DNA of 64,000 bases from Variovorax sp. Root473 (GCF_001426505.1 NZ_LMEV01000020.1:1-64000); one strand, 5' to 3'. Positions 34,985 to 43,839 are shown, numbered from the stretch's first letter. Notes: generated by a model not told the origin, from the sequence alone. Made by a program: numbers and translations.

Positions 34985-36763
34985 GTGATCGCCTGCTGGG
35001 GTGCCGGCCGCGCGGTGCTCGCGCGCCTGCGTCCCCCGTCGCGCCGCGACGCCTGGCTCGAAGCCGCCATGGCCGCGGCGCTTGGCGTCGGCCTGTACAT
35101 CTGTGCCTTCCAGGCGCTGGCGATCTTCGGGCTGTTCCGCCGCGAGGCCACGCTGGGCCTGGTCGGCGCGGGCGTCGTGGCCGCCGCGTGGCAGTGGCGC
35201 GGCTGGCGCGCCGACATCCGCGCACTGCGCGCGGCCGCACCCGCCACCCCGCCGTGGAGCCGCTTCGAGCGCATCGCCGCCATCGCGCTGGCGCTGGTCG
35301 CATTGCCGGCACTGGTGGCGCCGCTCGCGCCGCCGGCCGCCTTCGACGAGCTGATGTACCACCTGCCGTATGCACGCCTCGTGGCGCAGCAGGGCACGCT
35401 GGGCATCCACGACTGGCTGCGCTACCCCTGGTTCCCGTACAACTACAACCTGCTGTACGCCGCCGCGCTGCAGGTGGGCGACGACGTGCTGCCGCACTTC
35501 CTCAACGCCCTGGCGGGTGCGCTGTCGGTGCTGATGATCTTCCGCCTGGGCATCCTGCATGCCAACCGGCTCACTGCCTGCATCGGCGCAGCCATCTGGC
35601 TGGGCATGGGCGACTACGCCAACGCGCTGATCGACATGGGCGTGGCGCTGTTCGTGTTGTCGGCCTGCGTGGCGCTGTGGTGGTGGCGTGAGTCTGAACC
35701 GTCCGAACCGCTGCGCGACGGCACGCGCTGGCTGTCGCTTGCGGCTTTCTGCCTCGGCGTGGCGGCGGGTTCGAAGTACCAGGCGCTGATCTTCCTGCCG
35801 CTGGTGGCGCTGTTCGTGGTGCGCCACGAGCGCCGCGTGTGGCGGGCCTGGGCGCCCGCGCTGCTGTGCTTCCTGATCCCGTGCATCTACTGGTACGCGC
35901 GCAACGCCATCATGACGGGCGACCCCTTCAACCCGATCGGCGCGCGCGTGTTCGGCTTCACCGAATGGGTGCCGGCCGACTACGTGCAGCAGGTGGCCGA
36001 CGTGCGCGACCACGCCGAGATGCCCAACGCGCTGATCTGGTCGGTGTTCCTCGCGCCTTTCAGCGTGCTCTGGAAGCGCTCCGCCGCCGTGCGCGCGGCG
36101 GGCTGGTTCTGCCTGTATTCGGTGGCCGTGTGGGTCGTGACCTCGCGCTACCCGCGCTACCTCATGGCCTCGTTCCCGCTGCTCGCCATGACGGCGGCCG
36201 TGGGCTGGCAGGTGCTGTTCGGCTGGATCGCGGCGGGCGTGCGCCGCCTGCGCGGCGCCCCCGCTGCCGTCGCACCCGCCGGCCCGCGCAGCGGTGCCGG
36301 CGTCGGCGACTGGGTCGTCGTGCTGCTGCTGGCCGTGCTGGCCGCCGTGTCGGTCGGGCAGACGGCCACCAAGGTGTCGATGATCTCGCTCACGCCCGAG
36401 GCGCGCGAGGCCTTCCTGCGCAAGCACGTGCCGGGCTACGGCGTCATGGACTATGTGCGCCGCAACGTGACCGGCCGCGTCTACCAGATCGCGCTGAACG
36501 AGGCGATCTACTACGGCCCCAACCCGATCTGGGGCGACACGCTCGGACGCTGGCGCTACCGCGACTACCTGCTGCTGTCGCCCGGCGACACGGCGCGCAA
36601 GCTGGCCGCCGAGGGCTTCACCACCGTCGTCATGTCGCCCGAGATGGTGAAAGTGCTCAGCGTGCGGCCTGACTTCGACAAATACTATGGCTTGCTGCAC
36701 GAACAAGACGGCAGCCGGGCCTACCGACTGCTTCCGGCGACCGCCCCCCTGACCGCACCATGA
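34985..36763 (+). CDS. Polytopic GT-C type glycosyltransferase
   Basis: A 592-residue (from GTG) inner-membrane protein with about ten hydrophobic helices and the early periplasmic motif FDELMYHLPYARL (D121, E122), like the acidic catalytic loop of family 39/ArnT-type enzymes that use polyprenyl-phosphate sugars. The start is unclear. The GTG at 34985 would cut the first helix in half, while an ATT at 34934, five bases after GGGAG, would complete it. A GT2 sugar-phosphate synthase and GtrA follow in a coupled operon, so it probably adds a sugar to a cell-surface polymer or protein. Confidence 0.75.
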   Translation: MIACWGAGRAVLARLRPPSRRDAWLEAAMAAALGVGLYICAFQALAIFGLFRREATLGLVGAGVVAAAWQWRGWRADIRALRAAAPATPPWSRFERIAAIALALVALPALVAPLAPPAAFDELMYHLPYARLVAQQGTLGIHDWLRYPWFPYNYNLLYAAALQVGDDVLPHFLNALAGALSVLMIFRLGILHANRLTACIGAAIWLGMGDYANALIDMGVALFVLSACVALWWWRESEPSEPLRDGTRWLSLAAFCLGVAAGSKYQALIFLPLVALFVVRHERRVWRAWAPALLCFLIPCIYWYARNAIMTGDPFNPIGARVFGFTEWVPADYVQQVADVRDHAEMPNALIWSVFLAPFSVLWKRSAAVRAAGWFCLYSVAVWVVTSRYPRYLMASFPLLAMTAAVGWQVLFGWIAAGVRRLRGAPAAVAPAGPRSGAGVGDWVVVLLLAVLAAVSVGQTATKVSMISLTPEAREAFLRKHVPGYGVMDYVRRNVTGRVYQIALNEAIYYGPNPIWGDTLGRWRYRDYLLLSPGDTARKLAAEGFTTVVMSPEMVKVLSVRPDFDKYYGLLHEQDGSRAYRLLPATAPLTAP

Positions 36764-37734
36764 CCGACGACCGATCCGCCTCCCTGTCCGCCATGCCGCG
36801 CATTGCCGCCGTCATTCCCTGCTTCAACGAGGCCCTGGCCATCACCCAGGTAGTCGAAGGCTTCCGCGCGGCCTTGCCCGGCGTCGAGATCCACGTCTTC
36901 GACAACAACTCCACCGACGACACGGCCGCCGTGGCCCGCGCGGCCGGCGCGATCGTCACGCACGTGGCCGCGCGCGGCAAGGGCAACGTGGTGCGGCGCA
37001 TGTTCGCCGACGTCGAAGCCGACATCTACGTGATGGTCGACGGCGACGCCACCTATGACACCACCGCCGCGCCGCGCCTCATCGCGCGACTGGTCGAGGG
37101 CAACCTCGACATGGTGGTCGGCAGCCGCGTCGACGACGGGCAGGACGCACTCACCTACCGCGCCGGCCACCGCTTCGGCAACTGGCTGCTCACGGGCACC
37201 GTGGCGCAGCTCTTCGGTGGCGGCCTGACCGACATGCTCTCGGGCTACCGCGTGTTCTCGCGCCGCTATGCCAAGTCGTTCCCCGCGCTGTCGCAGGGCT
37301 TCGAGATCGAGACCGAACTCACCGTGCACGCGCTCGAGCTGCGCATGCCCTACGCCGAGGAAGGCACCGCCTACAGCACGCGTCCCGAGGGCTCGCACAG
37401 CAAGCTCTCGACCTACCGCGACGGCTGGCGCATCCTGAAGACCATCGGCAAGCTCTTTGTCAGCGAGCGGCCGTTGCAGTTCTTCTCGATCGTCGCCGCG
37501 GTGCTCGCGATCGGTGCGCTCGCGCTGGCCGTGCCGCTGTTCATGACCTACGCCCACACCGGCCTGGTGCCGCGGCTGCCCACGGCGGTGCTCGCCACCG
37601 GCGCGATGCTGGCGGCACTGCTGTCGTTTGTCTGCGGCGTGGTGATGCACACCGTCACGCTCGGCCGGCAGGAGGCCAAGCGGTTGCGCTACCTGGCGCA
37701 GCCCTGCGTGCGCGAGAGCTTGCGCGCGCGCTGA
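36760..37734 (+). CDS. GtrB-like glycosyltransferase family 2
   Basis: A 324-residue enzyme of the dolichol/polyprenyl-phosphate hexose synthase type. The GT2 domain (about 12-235) has VIPCFNEA, the metal-binding motif MVDGDATYD and FEIETELTVHA. Two C-terminal helices (about 245-310) anchor it to the membrane. It should charge polyprenyl phosphate with a sugar on the cytoplasmic face. The start overlaps the upstream stop (ATGA), and the GtrA-type flippase gene follows after seven bases. Confidence 0.88.
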   Translation: MTDDRSASLSAMPRIAAVIPCFNEALAITQVVEGFRAALPGVEIHVFDNNSTDDTAAVARAAGAIVTHVAARGKGNVVRRMFADVEADIYVMVDGDATYDTTAAPRLIARLVEGNLDMVVGSRVDDGQDALTYRAGHRFGNWLLTGTVAQLFGGGLTDMLSGYRVFSRRYAKSFPALSQGFEIETELTVHALELRMPYAEEGTAYSTRPEGSHSKLSTYRDGWRILKTIGKLFVSERPLQFFSIVAAVLAIGALALAVPLFMTYAHTGLVPRLPTAVLATGAMLAALLSFVCGVVMHTVTLGRQEAKRLRYLAQPCVRESLRAR

Positions 37735-37741
37735 TGCCGGC

Positions 37742-38155
37742 ATGAAGATCGGGCGCGAGTTCCTGTCGTTCGCCGTCGCCGGCGTGATCGGCTTCGTGGT
37801 GGACGTGGCGGTGCTCTACCTGCTGGCGCCGCTGCTGGGGTGGTACGGCGCGCGCGTCGTGTCCTTCCTGGCCGCCGCCACCACCACCTGGCTCTACAAC
37901 CGCCGCTACACCTTCGCGGCGAGCGCGGCCGGGGCCGCCACGGGGCGCTCGGTCTGGCGCGAGTACCTGGGCTACCTCACGACCATGCTGGCCGGTGCGG
38001 TGCTGAACTACGGCACCTACGTGCTGACGCTGCACTGGGTCGAAGGCCGCTGGGCCGCCGCGCTCGGCGTCGCGCTGGGCAGCATCGCGGGCCTGGGCGC
38101 CAACTTTCTGTCGGCGCGCTACCTGGTCTTTCGCTCGCACCGCAACGGTGGCTGA
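37742..38155 (+). CDS. GtrA family membrane protein
   Basis: A 137-residue protein with four hydrophobic helices and the family features FAVAGVIGFVVDVAVLYLL, NRRYTF and GANFLSARYLVF. GtrA proteins are thought to flip polyprenyl-linked sugars across the inner membrane. It completes a GT-C/GtrB/GtrA set resembling the three-gene O-antigen glucosylation cassettes of Shigella phages, here with no phage genes near. Confidence 0.88.
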   Translation: MKIGREFLSFAVAGVIGFVVDVAVLYLLAPLLGWYGARVVSFLAAATTTWLYNRRYTFAASAAGAATGRSVWREYLGYLTTMLAGAVLNYGTYVLTLHWVEGRWAAALGVALGSIAGLGANFLSARYLVFRSHRNGG

Positions 38156-38183
38156 GGCCGCCGTCGGGCGCGTTCAGGCACGT

Positions 38184-39383
38184 TCAGTGCCCGCCTGACA
38201 CCACCACCGGAATCTCCGTCGCAGGCGGCGTGTTGCGGCTGCGGCCGCAGCGCACGAGGCCGTCGATCATCACCATGCCCACGCCCGGGATGTCGCCCAG
38301 CTGCACGCTTTCGAGCAGCCCCGGCGCAGGCGAATGCTGGGCGCGGTCCATGAAGACGAAGTCGGCGGCGCGGCCCACTTCGATCAGGCCGCAGTTGAGC
38401 TTGCGGATCTTCGCCGTGTTGCCCGTGGCGAAGCAGAACACCAGCTCGGCCGGGATGTTCGCGATGGAGGACAGCATCGCCACCATGCGCAGGATGCCCA
38501 GTGGTTGCACGCCCGAGCCGGCGGGTCCGTCGGTGCCGAGGATCACGCGGTGCGGGCACTTCAGTTCCAGCGCCGCCCTGGCCGCCGCGATGGCGACCTT
38601 CTCGTTGCCGTTGTGCACGATCTCGATGGCGCGCGTGCTCTTCTCGCACAGCTCGCACACATGCGCCTCGGGCAGCGAGGTGTGGCCGCCGTTGATGTGG
38701 CCGATGACGTCGGCGTCGGCCTCGAGCACCACGTCCTTGTCGATCAGGCCCGAGCCCGGGATCGACGGGCCGCCCGTGTGGATCGTGCTCTGGATGCCGT
38801 ACTTGCGCGCCCAGGCCACCATCTCTTTCGCCTCGTAGCCGGCCTTCACCGAGCCCAGGCCCACTTCGCCGAGCAGGCCCACGCCGGCTTCGGCGAGTTC
38901 CTTGAAGTCGCTCTCCACCATGCCTTTTTCGATCACCGGCGCGCCGGCGAGAACCTTCACGCCGCCGGGGCGGAAGTTGTCGAAGGCGCGCTGCGCGGTG
39001 ATGGCCAGCGCCTTCAGCCCGACGATGTCTTTCGGACGGCCCGGCAGGTGCACCTCACCCGCCGAAATCATGGTGGTCACGCCGCCGTGCATCGTCGAAT
39101 CGATCCAGCCGATCTGGCCCTGGCGCGGTGTCCAGTCACCGAACACGGGGTGCACGTGGCTGTCGATGAGGCCGGGCGCCACGCAGGTCTTGCGCGCGTC
39201 GATGACGGTCTGCGCGCCTTCGAGGTCGCAGTCTTTTTCCTTGCCGACCGCGACGATCAGGCCGTCGTTCACCACGAGGGTGTCGGCGTCGAGGATGGGC
39301 CTGTCGATGTCGCCCGAGAGCAGCAGCCCTATGTTCTTGATGACGACCTTGCCCGACTTTGCGCCGGCTGCGATTTCTGCCAT
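38184..39383 (-). CDS. Enamidase homologue (amidohydrolase, nicotinate route)
   Basis: A 399-residue metal-dependent amidohydrolase with ligands His76 and His78 in LIDSHVHPV. The body follows Eubacterium barkeri enamidase closely in my memory of that sequence: HGGVTTMISAGEVHLPGRPKD, GEVGLGSVK, HTGGPSIPGS, HINGGHTSL and the tail SRNTPPA. Enamidase hydrolyses 1,4,5,6-tetrahydro-6-oxonicotinate to 2-formylglutarate and ammonia. GAGGA supports the ATG at 39383, which lies inside the end of the upstream tetR gene. The reductase and NicAB genes opposite support this role over a generic amidohydrolase. Confidence 0.85.
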   Translation of the reverse strand: MAEIAAGAKSGKVVIKNIGLLLSGDIDRPILDADTLVVNDGLIVAVGKEKDCDLEGAQTVIDARKTCVAPGLIDSHVHPVFGDWTPRQGQIGWIDSTMHGGVTTMISAGEVHLPGRPKDIVGLKALAITAQRAFDNFRPGGVKVLAGAPVIEKGMVESDFKELAEAGVGLLGEVGLGSVKAGYEAKEMVAWARKYGIQSTIHTGGPSIPGSGLIDKDVVLEADADVIGHINGGHTSLPEAHVCELCEKSTRAIEIVHNGNEKVAIAAARAALELKCPHRVILGTDGPAGSGVQPLGILRMVAMLSSIANIPAELVFCFATGNTAKIRKLNCGLIEVGRAADFVFMDRAQHSPAPGLLESVQLGDIPGVGMVMIDGLVRCGRSRNTPPATEIPVVVSGGH

Positions 39384-40099
39384 TTCGTGGTGTCCTCGTC
39401 GTGGGGTGGGGTGGTGTTGTCTTGTTCCTGGATGTCGTCTGCGCGCACGGTGCGCAGCAGGGTCTCGACCACGAAATCTTCCCAATGCGTGACCGCCTGG
39501 GGCGACTCCATCGGTTCACCGAGGAAGGCGGTGAGCGTGTGCCGGTTCGAGGTGTAGAAATAGCCGGTGGACGCGATCAGCAGGTAGATGTCGCGCGCCA
39601 CGAGGTCGCTGCGAAACAGGCCCTGCGCGGCACCGCTGGCAAGGATTTCCGAAATGATGGCCACCGCCCGCGACGAGTACTCGCGCGCCCGCAGCGACTT
39701 GGAGATGTGCCGGCCCTTGTGCAGGTTCTCGGTGTTCAGCAACGTGACGAACTCGGGGTTCTTGCGGTAGTAGCCGAGCACGAAGCGGATGACTTCGGTG
39801 AGCGCTTCCACGGGCCGCGAGGCGTCGAGCGCAATGGCGGCCTCGGCATCGTCCATGCGCTGGTAGATGCCCTCGAGCACCGCGATGAACAGGCCCTCCT
39901 TGCTGCCGAAGTAGTAATAGATCATCCGGTCGTACGACTTGGCGGCCTTGGAGATCTTCTCCACGCTGCCGCCGTCGTAGCCGTACTTGGCGAACACCTT
40001 GGTCGCCGCCTTGAGGATGCTGTCGCGCGTGGCCTGGGCCGCGGCCTCGCGCACGCCGGTGCGGCGCTGGGGCTTGGCAGAAGCAGGCCTGCGCTCCAT
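39329..40099 (-). CDS. TetR family regulator of the nicotinate cluster
   Basis: A 256-residue regulator with a TetR helix-turn-helix (about 22-68; AATKVFAKYGYDGGSVEKISKAAK, YYYFGSKEGLF). A basic N-terminal tail precedes it, and a polar C-terminal extension of about 30 residues lies in the region overlapping the enamidase start. The ATG at 40099 follows an in-frame GTG. The 55-base overlap with the enamidase gene ties the two together. Control of the divergent reductase/transport/NicAB operon is inferred from position. Confidence 0.85.
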   Translation of the reverse strand: MERRPASAKPQRRTGVREAAAQATRDSILKAATKVFAKYGYDGGSVEKISKAAKSYDRMIYYYFGSKEGLFIAVLEGIYQRMDDAEAAIALDASRPVEALTEVIRFVLGYYRKNPEFVTLLNTENLHKGRHISKSLRAREYSSRAVAIISEILASGAAQGLFRSDLVARDIYLLIASTGYFYTSNRHTLTAFLGEPMESPQAVTHWEDFVVETLLRTVRADDIQEQDNTTPPHDEDTTKWQKSQPAQSRARSSSRT

Positions 40100-40117
40100 C
40101 ACAGGCGGTCGCCGCCG

Positions 40118-40192
40118 GGCCGCCCCAAGGCGGACCGCGCCTCCCCCATGGGGGGTGGAGCTACACGAGCGTAGCGAGTGAAAAGCCGGGGG
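40118..40192. repeat. Intergenic REP-like element between fpr and tetR
   Basis: CCCCC-AT-GGGGGG at 40143-40155 forms the hairpin core. On the minus strand it is followed by AGG, a short stem and TGGGGCGG, the same order as the repeats at 24331 and 26440. The flank includes GCTACACGAGCGTAGC-type symmetry at 40159-40175. It fills the 100-base gap. Confidence 0.55.
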
Positions 40193-40199
40193 GCCGACA

Positions 40200-40973
40200 T
40201 TACTTCTCGGCGAAGGCGCGTTCGACCACGAAGTCGCCCGGCGTGCTCGTGTTGCCTTCCTTGAAGCCGCGCTTTTCCAGGATGTGCTTCAGGTCGACCA
40301 GCAGGCCGGGGCTGCCGCACAGCATCACGCGGTCTTCCTCGACGTTGAGCGGGGGCAGGCCGAGGTCGTCGGTGAGCTTGTTGCTCTCGATGAGGTCGGT
40401 GACGCGGCCCTGGTTGCGGAACTCCTCGCGCGTGACCGTCGGGTAGTACAGCAGCTGCTTGGCGATCATCTCGCCCAGGATCTCGTGCTTGGGCAGGTGG
40501 TCGGTCACGAGGTCGTGGTACGCCAGCTCGTCGACCTGGCGCACGCCGTGCACCAGGATGACCTGCTCGAACTTCTCGTAGGTCTCGGGGTCGCGGATGA
40601 TGCTCATGAACGGGGCCAGGCCGGTGCCCGTGCCGAACAGGTACAGGCGCTTGGCCGGCAGCGTGTAGTCGATGAGCAGCGTGCCCGTGGGCTTGCGGCC
40701 CACGATGATGGTGTCGCCCACCTGGATGTGCTGCAGCTTCGAGGTGAGCGGGCCGTCTTCGACCTTGATGCTCAGGAACTCGAGATGCTCCTCGTAGTTC
40801 GGGCTCACGATGCTGTAGGCGCGCAGCAGGGGCTTGTTGTTGACCTTCAGGCCGATCATCGTGAAGTGGCCGTTCGAGAAGCGCAGCGCCGGGTCGCGCG
40901 TGGTGGTGAAGGTGAACAGGCGATCGGTCCAGTGGTGGACGCTCAGGACGCGTTCTTCGCTGAATGCACTCAT
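40200..40973 (-). CDS. fpr: Ferredoxin-NADP+ reductase
   Basis: A 257-residue FAD enzyme of the bacterial Fpr class. The FAD segment is RAYSIVSP, followed by GTGTGLAPFMSIIRD for the NADP side, VMLCGSPGLL, and an FVVERAFAEK-type C-terminus. It passes electrons between NADPH and ferredoxin/flavodoxin, often in oxidative stress. The ATG at 40973 is chosen over an upstream in-frame ATG that lengthens the protein atypically. It is divergent from the probable ferredoxin-dependent reductase gene. It may supply that enzyme, or may be an unrelated housekeeping neighbour. Confidence 0.93.
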   Translation of the reverse strand: MSAFSEERVLSVHHWTDRLFTFTTTRDPALRFSNGHFTMIGLKVNNKPLLRAYSIVSPNYEEHLEFLSIKVEDGPLTSKLQHIQVGDTIIVGRKPTGTLLIDYTLPAKRLYLFGTGTGLAPFMSIIRDPETYEKFEQVILVHGVRQVDELAYHDLVTDHLPKHEILGEMIAKQLLYYPTVTREEFRNQGRVTDLIESNKLTDDLGLPPLNVEEDRVMLCGSPGLLVDLKHILEKRGFKEGNTSTPGDFVVERAFAEK

Positions 40974-41137
40974 ACAGAACTCAAGTGTTGGTTGAAGACA
41001 GGGAAAGGTGGCTGAGCCGAAATGCACGCCTTTGGGGCGTCCGCCATCGGCCGGCTAGCAACCCTGCATTGTCGTTGGTCGGAAAAACCCCGATGAACAC
41101 CGCGAGAAAACACCATTGCAAGCATCGGGCCTGTTTG

Positions 41138-41192
41138 CTACATTGATCTTTGATGTAGTGAATGCAACATGAAAGTGTAGGGGATGCTACAC
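41138..41192. promoter_or_regulatory. Array of four TGTAG half-sites (candidate TetR operators)
   Basis: CTACAT (41138-41143) and ATGTAG (41153-41158) are arms spaced by nine bases. GTGTAG (41175-41180) and CTACAC (41187-41192) are a second inverted pair spaced by six. They lie in the 318-base gap (40974-41291) between fpr and the reductase gene, where I see no gene or other feature. The position suits control of the divergent cluster by the TetR regulator. Confidence 0.5.
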
Positions 41193-41291
41193 AAACGACA
41201 GCCGCCGCACAAGCACCTGCACGGCACGTTTGTTGCAAACCCCGGAGCCTGAAGACCCGCTCCGACAGCACCCCACCACGAGATCGCCCCG

Positions 41292-42911
41292 ATGACTGAA
41301 CACACCAAGACAGACGGATTGCCCGGCATCGACATGCCGCTGGTTGCGCAGGCCGGCAGCACCGCCTTCGGCAAGGCGCCGCCGCGCAACGAGAAGATGA
41401 GCACCGCCAAGGTCGAGTGCAACGCCTGCCCCGTGCTGTGCCAGATCTCCGACGGCCGCACCGGCGCCTGCGACCGCTACGCCAATCGCCAGGGCGTGCT
41501 GGTGCGCGTCGATCCGGTGGTGCTGCTGCGCCGTATGCTCGCCAGCGAACAACCGGCGCTCGTGTCCTTCGATCGCCCCGGCGCCGAAGTGGCCGAGGCC
41601 GACGCAACGCCCGACTGGAACGGCGACCTGCTGCATGCCGACGAGGTCTTCGTCACCGGCGTGGGCTCGTCCACCACGTATCCGGACTACAAGCCCGCGC
41701 CCTTCATCGTGGCCTCCAAGGCCCAGGGCGTCGACATGGTCACCGTCGTCACCGAAGGCATCTTCAGCTACTGCAGTTTCAAGGTGAAGATCGACACCGA
41801 CCGCTTCCTGGGCGCCGAGCAGGCCAACGTGCGCTACAAGGGCGAGGTCGTGGGCCATGTCACGACGGCCGAGTACGGCTCGCAGATGCTGTCGCTGGGC
41901 GGCGTGCACCACCTCACCGGCGGCAGCAAGAAAGAGGGGCGCATGACGGCCGAGCTGATGCAGCTGCTGGGCAACAAGCAGGCGGTCGAGTGCACCATCG
42001 ACGGCGGCGCCAGCCTCGTCATCCAGGCTGGCAAGGCGCCCATCGTCAACGGCGTGGAAGAACAACGCATGCGCGTGGGCTGCGGCTCGGCGGCCGTGGG
42101 CATCTTCGCGCGCCAGTTCGCCGGCGTGGCCGACGAGGTGGTGGTGGTCGACGACCACATCACCGGCGTGCTCACCGAGCACCAGGCCGGCCGCTGCCTC
42201 GACATGGCGCCCTCGGGCATCCAGATGCTGGGGCGCAAGTCCACGCCGGGGCGCTACTTCCAGGTGGCGAACCCCGGCAACGGCTGGGGCGGCACCGACA
42301 TCGCCGATCCGCTCGCGATCATCGAAGGCTGGGAGGAAGGCGTGGCCCGCCCCGGCCTGCGCCTGCTCATGACCTCGACCACCGGCGAGCACGCGCAGTG
42401 GTACGTGCTCGATGACGCACTGAAGCCCATCGAGCAAGAGATGCCGTCCGAGGTGCGCCGCATCGTCGATCGCATCGGCGAGAACTGCGAGCCCTCGCTG
42501 TGCACCGTGCTGTTCCTCGGTGGCGCCGGCGGCAGCCTGCGCGCAGGCGTCACCGAGAACCCGGTGCTGCTCACGCGCGCCATCAAGCGCGCGCTGGTCA
42601 ACGTCACCTGCGGCGGCGCGCCGGCCTATGTGTGGCCCGGCGGCGGCATCACCGTGATGGCCGACGTCATGCGCATGCCCGACAACAGCTTCGGCACGGT
42701 GCCCACGCCGGCCATCGTCGCGCCCATCGAGTTCAGCATGCGGCTGGCCGACTACGAGATGCTCGGCGGACACATGGAGCACGTCTTCCCGCTGGAGCAG
42801 GCGCTCGCGCGCGGTGCGTGGCAGGAAGACGGCGCACCGCTGGCGCGGCAATGGCTCGTCGTCGACGATGCGAATCCGTGGCCGCTCGGCCATGCGCCGA
42901 TGCTGGGCTGA
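41292..42911 (+). CDS. Probable 6-hydroxynicotinate reductase
   Basis: A 539-residue cytoplasmic protein. An N-terminal iron-sulfur motif, CNACPVLC with a fourth cysteine (C43, C46, C50, C60), suits a [4Fe-4S] cluster. The rest is rich in glycine loops (LFLGGAGGSLRAG, CGGAPAYVWPGGG). I recognise the sequence type as the protein annotated as 6-hydroxynicotinate reductase in Burkholderiales and rhizobia; that enzyme reduces 6-hydroxynicotinate to 1,4,5,6-tetrahydro-6-oxonicotinate with ferredoxin. The assignment is supported by the enamidase and NicAB genes around it. The ATG has only a weak ribosome site. It opens a long co-directional operon. Confidence 0.72.
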   Translation: MTEHTKTDGLPGIDMPLVAQAGSTAFGKAPPRNEKMSTAKVECNACPVLCQISDGRTGACDRYANRQGVLVRVDPVVLLRRMLASEQPALVSFDRPGAEVAEADATPDWNGDLLHADEVFVTGVGSSTTYPDYKPAPFIVASKAQGVDMVTVVTEGIFSYCSFKVKIDTDRFLGAEQANVRYKGEVVGHVTTAEYGSQMLSLGGVHHLTGGSKKEGRMTAELMQLLGNKQAVECTIDGGASLVIQAGKAPIVNGVEEQRMRVGCGSAAVGIFARQFAGVADEVVVVDDHITGVLTEHQAGRCLDMAPSGIQMLGRKSTPGRYFQVANPGNGWGGTDIADPLAIIEGWEEGVARPGLRLLMTSTTGEHAQWYVLDDALKPIEQEMPSEVRRIVDRIGENCEPSLCTVLFLGGAGGSLRAGVTENPVLLTRAIKRALVNVTCGGAPAYVWPGGGITVMADVMRMPDNSFGTVPTPAIVAPIEFSMRLADYEMLGGHMEHVFPLEQALARGAWQEDGAPLARQWLVVDDANPWPLGHAPMLG

Positions 42912-42915
42912 AAAA

Positions 42916-43818
42916 ATGTCCGCCCAACGCACGGCGCTCGACGCGAGCCGCTGGCATTTCAACCACGGCCCGATCGACATCGTGGCCGAGGCGCACGGCG
43001 ACCCGTACGCCGTCGCGGCCGCGCATGACGCGGCCTGGGCGCGCTTCGGCCATGTGCTGGACGAACTCGTGCGCGAGCTGCCGCAGCTGCGCCTGCCCGT
43101 GGCCGCACGCCAGCGCCCGCGTGGCGTGGTCGCGCAGCGCATGTGGGAGGCCTGCGATGCGTTTTCGCCGTTGTTCATCACGCCCATGGCGGCCGTGGCG
43201 GGCAGCGTGGCGCAGGAACTCATCGCCTTCTACGACCGGCCCGGCATCGAGCGCGCATGGATCAACAACGGCGGCGACATCGCGCTGCACCTCGCGCCCG
43301 GCCACTCGGCGCGCGTGGGCGTGTTCGCGGACCTCGCGCGCTTCGACTGGCGCGACAGCGCCGTGCTCACCACCGACGGCCAGTTCGAGCTGCGTGCCGA
43401 CCAGCCGGTGCGGGGCGTTGCCACCAGCGGCTGGCGCGGGCGCAGCTTCTCGCTGGGCATCGCCGACAGCGTGACGGTGCTGGCCGCCACCGCGGCGCAG
43501 GCCGACGCCGCCGCCACCGTGATCGCCAACGCCGTCGATGTCGACGACGCCGCCATCCAGCGCAAGCCCGCCAGCGAATGCAAGGACGACAGCGACCTCG
43601 GCGACACCTTCGTCACTGTCGACGTGCCGCCGCTGGCGCCCGCGCAGGTGCACCATGCACTCGATACGGGCGCGGCCTGCGCCCACGCGCTGCAGAAAAG
43701 GGGGCTGGTGTGGGCCGTTCTGCTCGTTTGCCAGGGGCAGTGGCGGCTGGTGGAACCCTTATGCTCGAAGTCGCTGGACGCCCGGCTGCCCGAAGCAGTT
43801 GGTTCAGTATTTGCTTAA
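42916..43818 (+). CDS. UPF0280 family, ApbE-like protein
   Basis: A 300-residue soluble protein. The segment AWINNGGDIALHL (GGD at 119-121) and DSVTVLAATAAQADAAAT (from 184) echo the signature blocks of ApbE flavin transferases, in the expected order. UPF0280 is grouped with the ApbE-like fold. It starts four bases after the reductase gene stops, so the two are tightly coupled. A role in flavinylating or assembling the reductase is an inference; no reaction is proven for the family as far as I know. Confidence 0.8.
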   Translation: MSAQRTALDASRWHFNHGPIDIVAEAHGDPYAVAAAHDAAWARFGHVLDELVRELPQLRLPVAARQRPRGVVAQRMWEACDAFSPLFITPMAAVAGSVAQELIAFYDRPGIERAWINNGGDIALHLAPGHSARVGVFADLARFDWRDSAVLTTDGQFELRADQPVRGVATSGWRGRSFSLGIADSVTVLAATAAQADAAATVIANAVDVDDAAIQRKPASECKDDSDLGDTFVTVDVPPLAPAQVHHALDTGAACAHALQKRGLVWAVLLVCQGQWRLVEPLCSKSLDARLPEAVGSVFA

Positions 43819-43839
43819 CGAAAAGCAAGGTCCCTTTTC

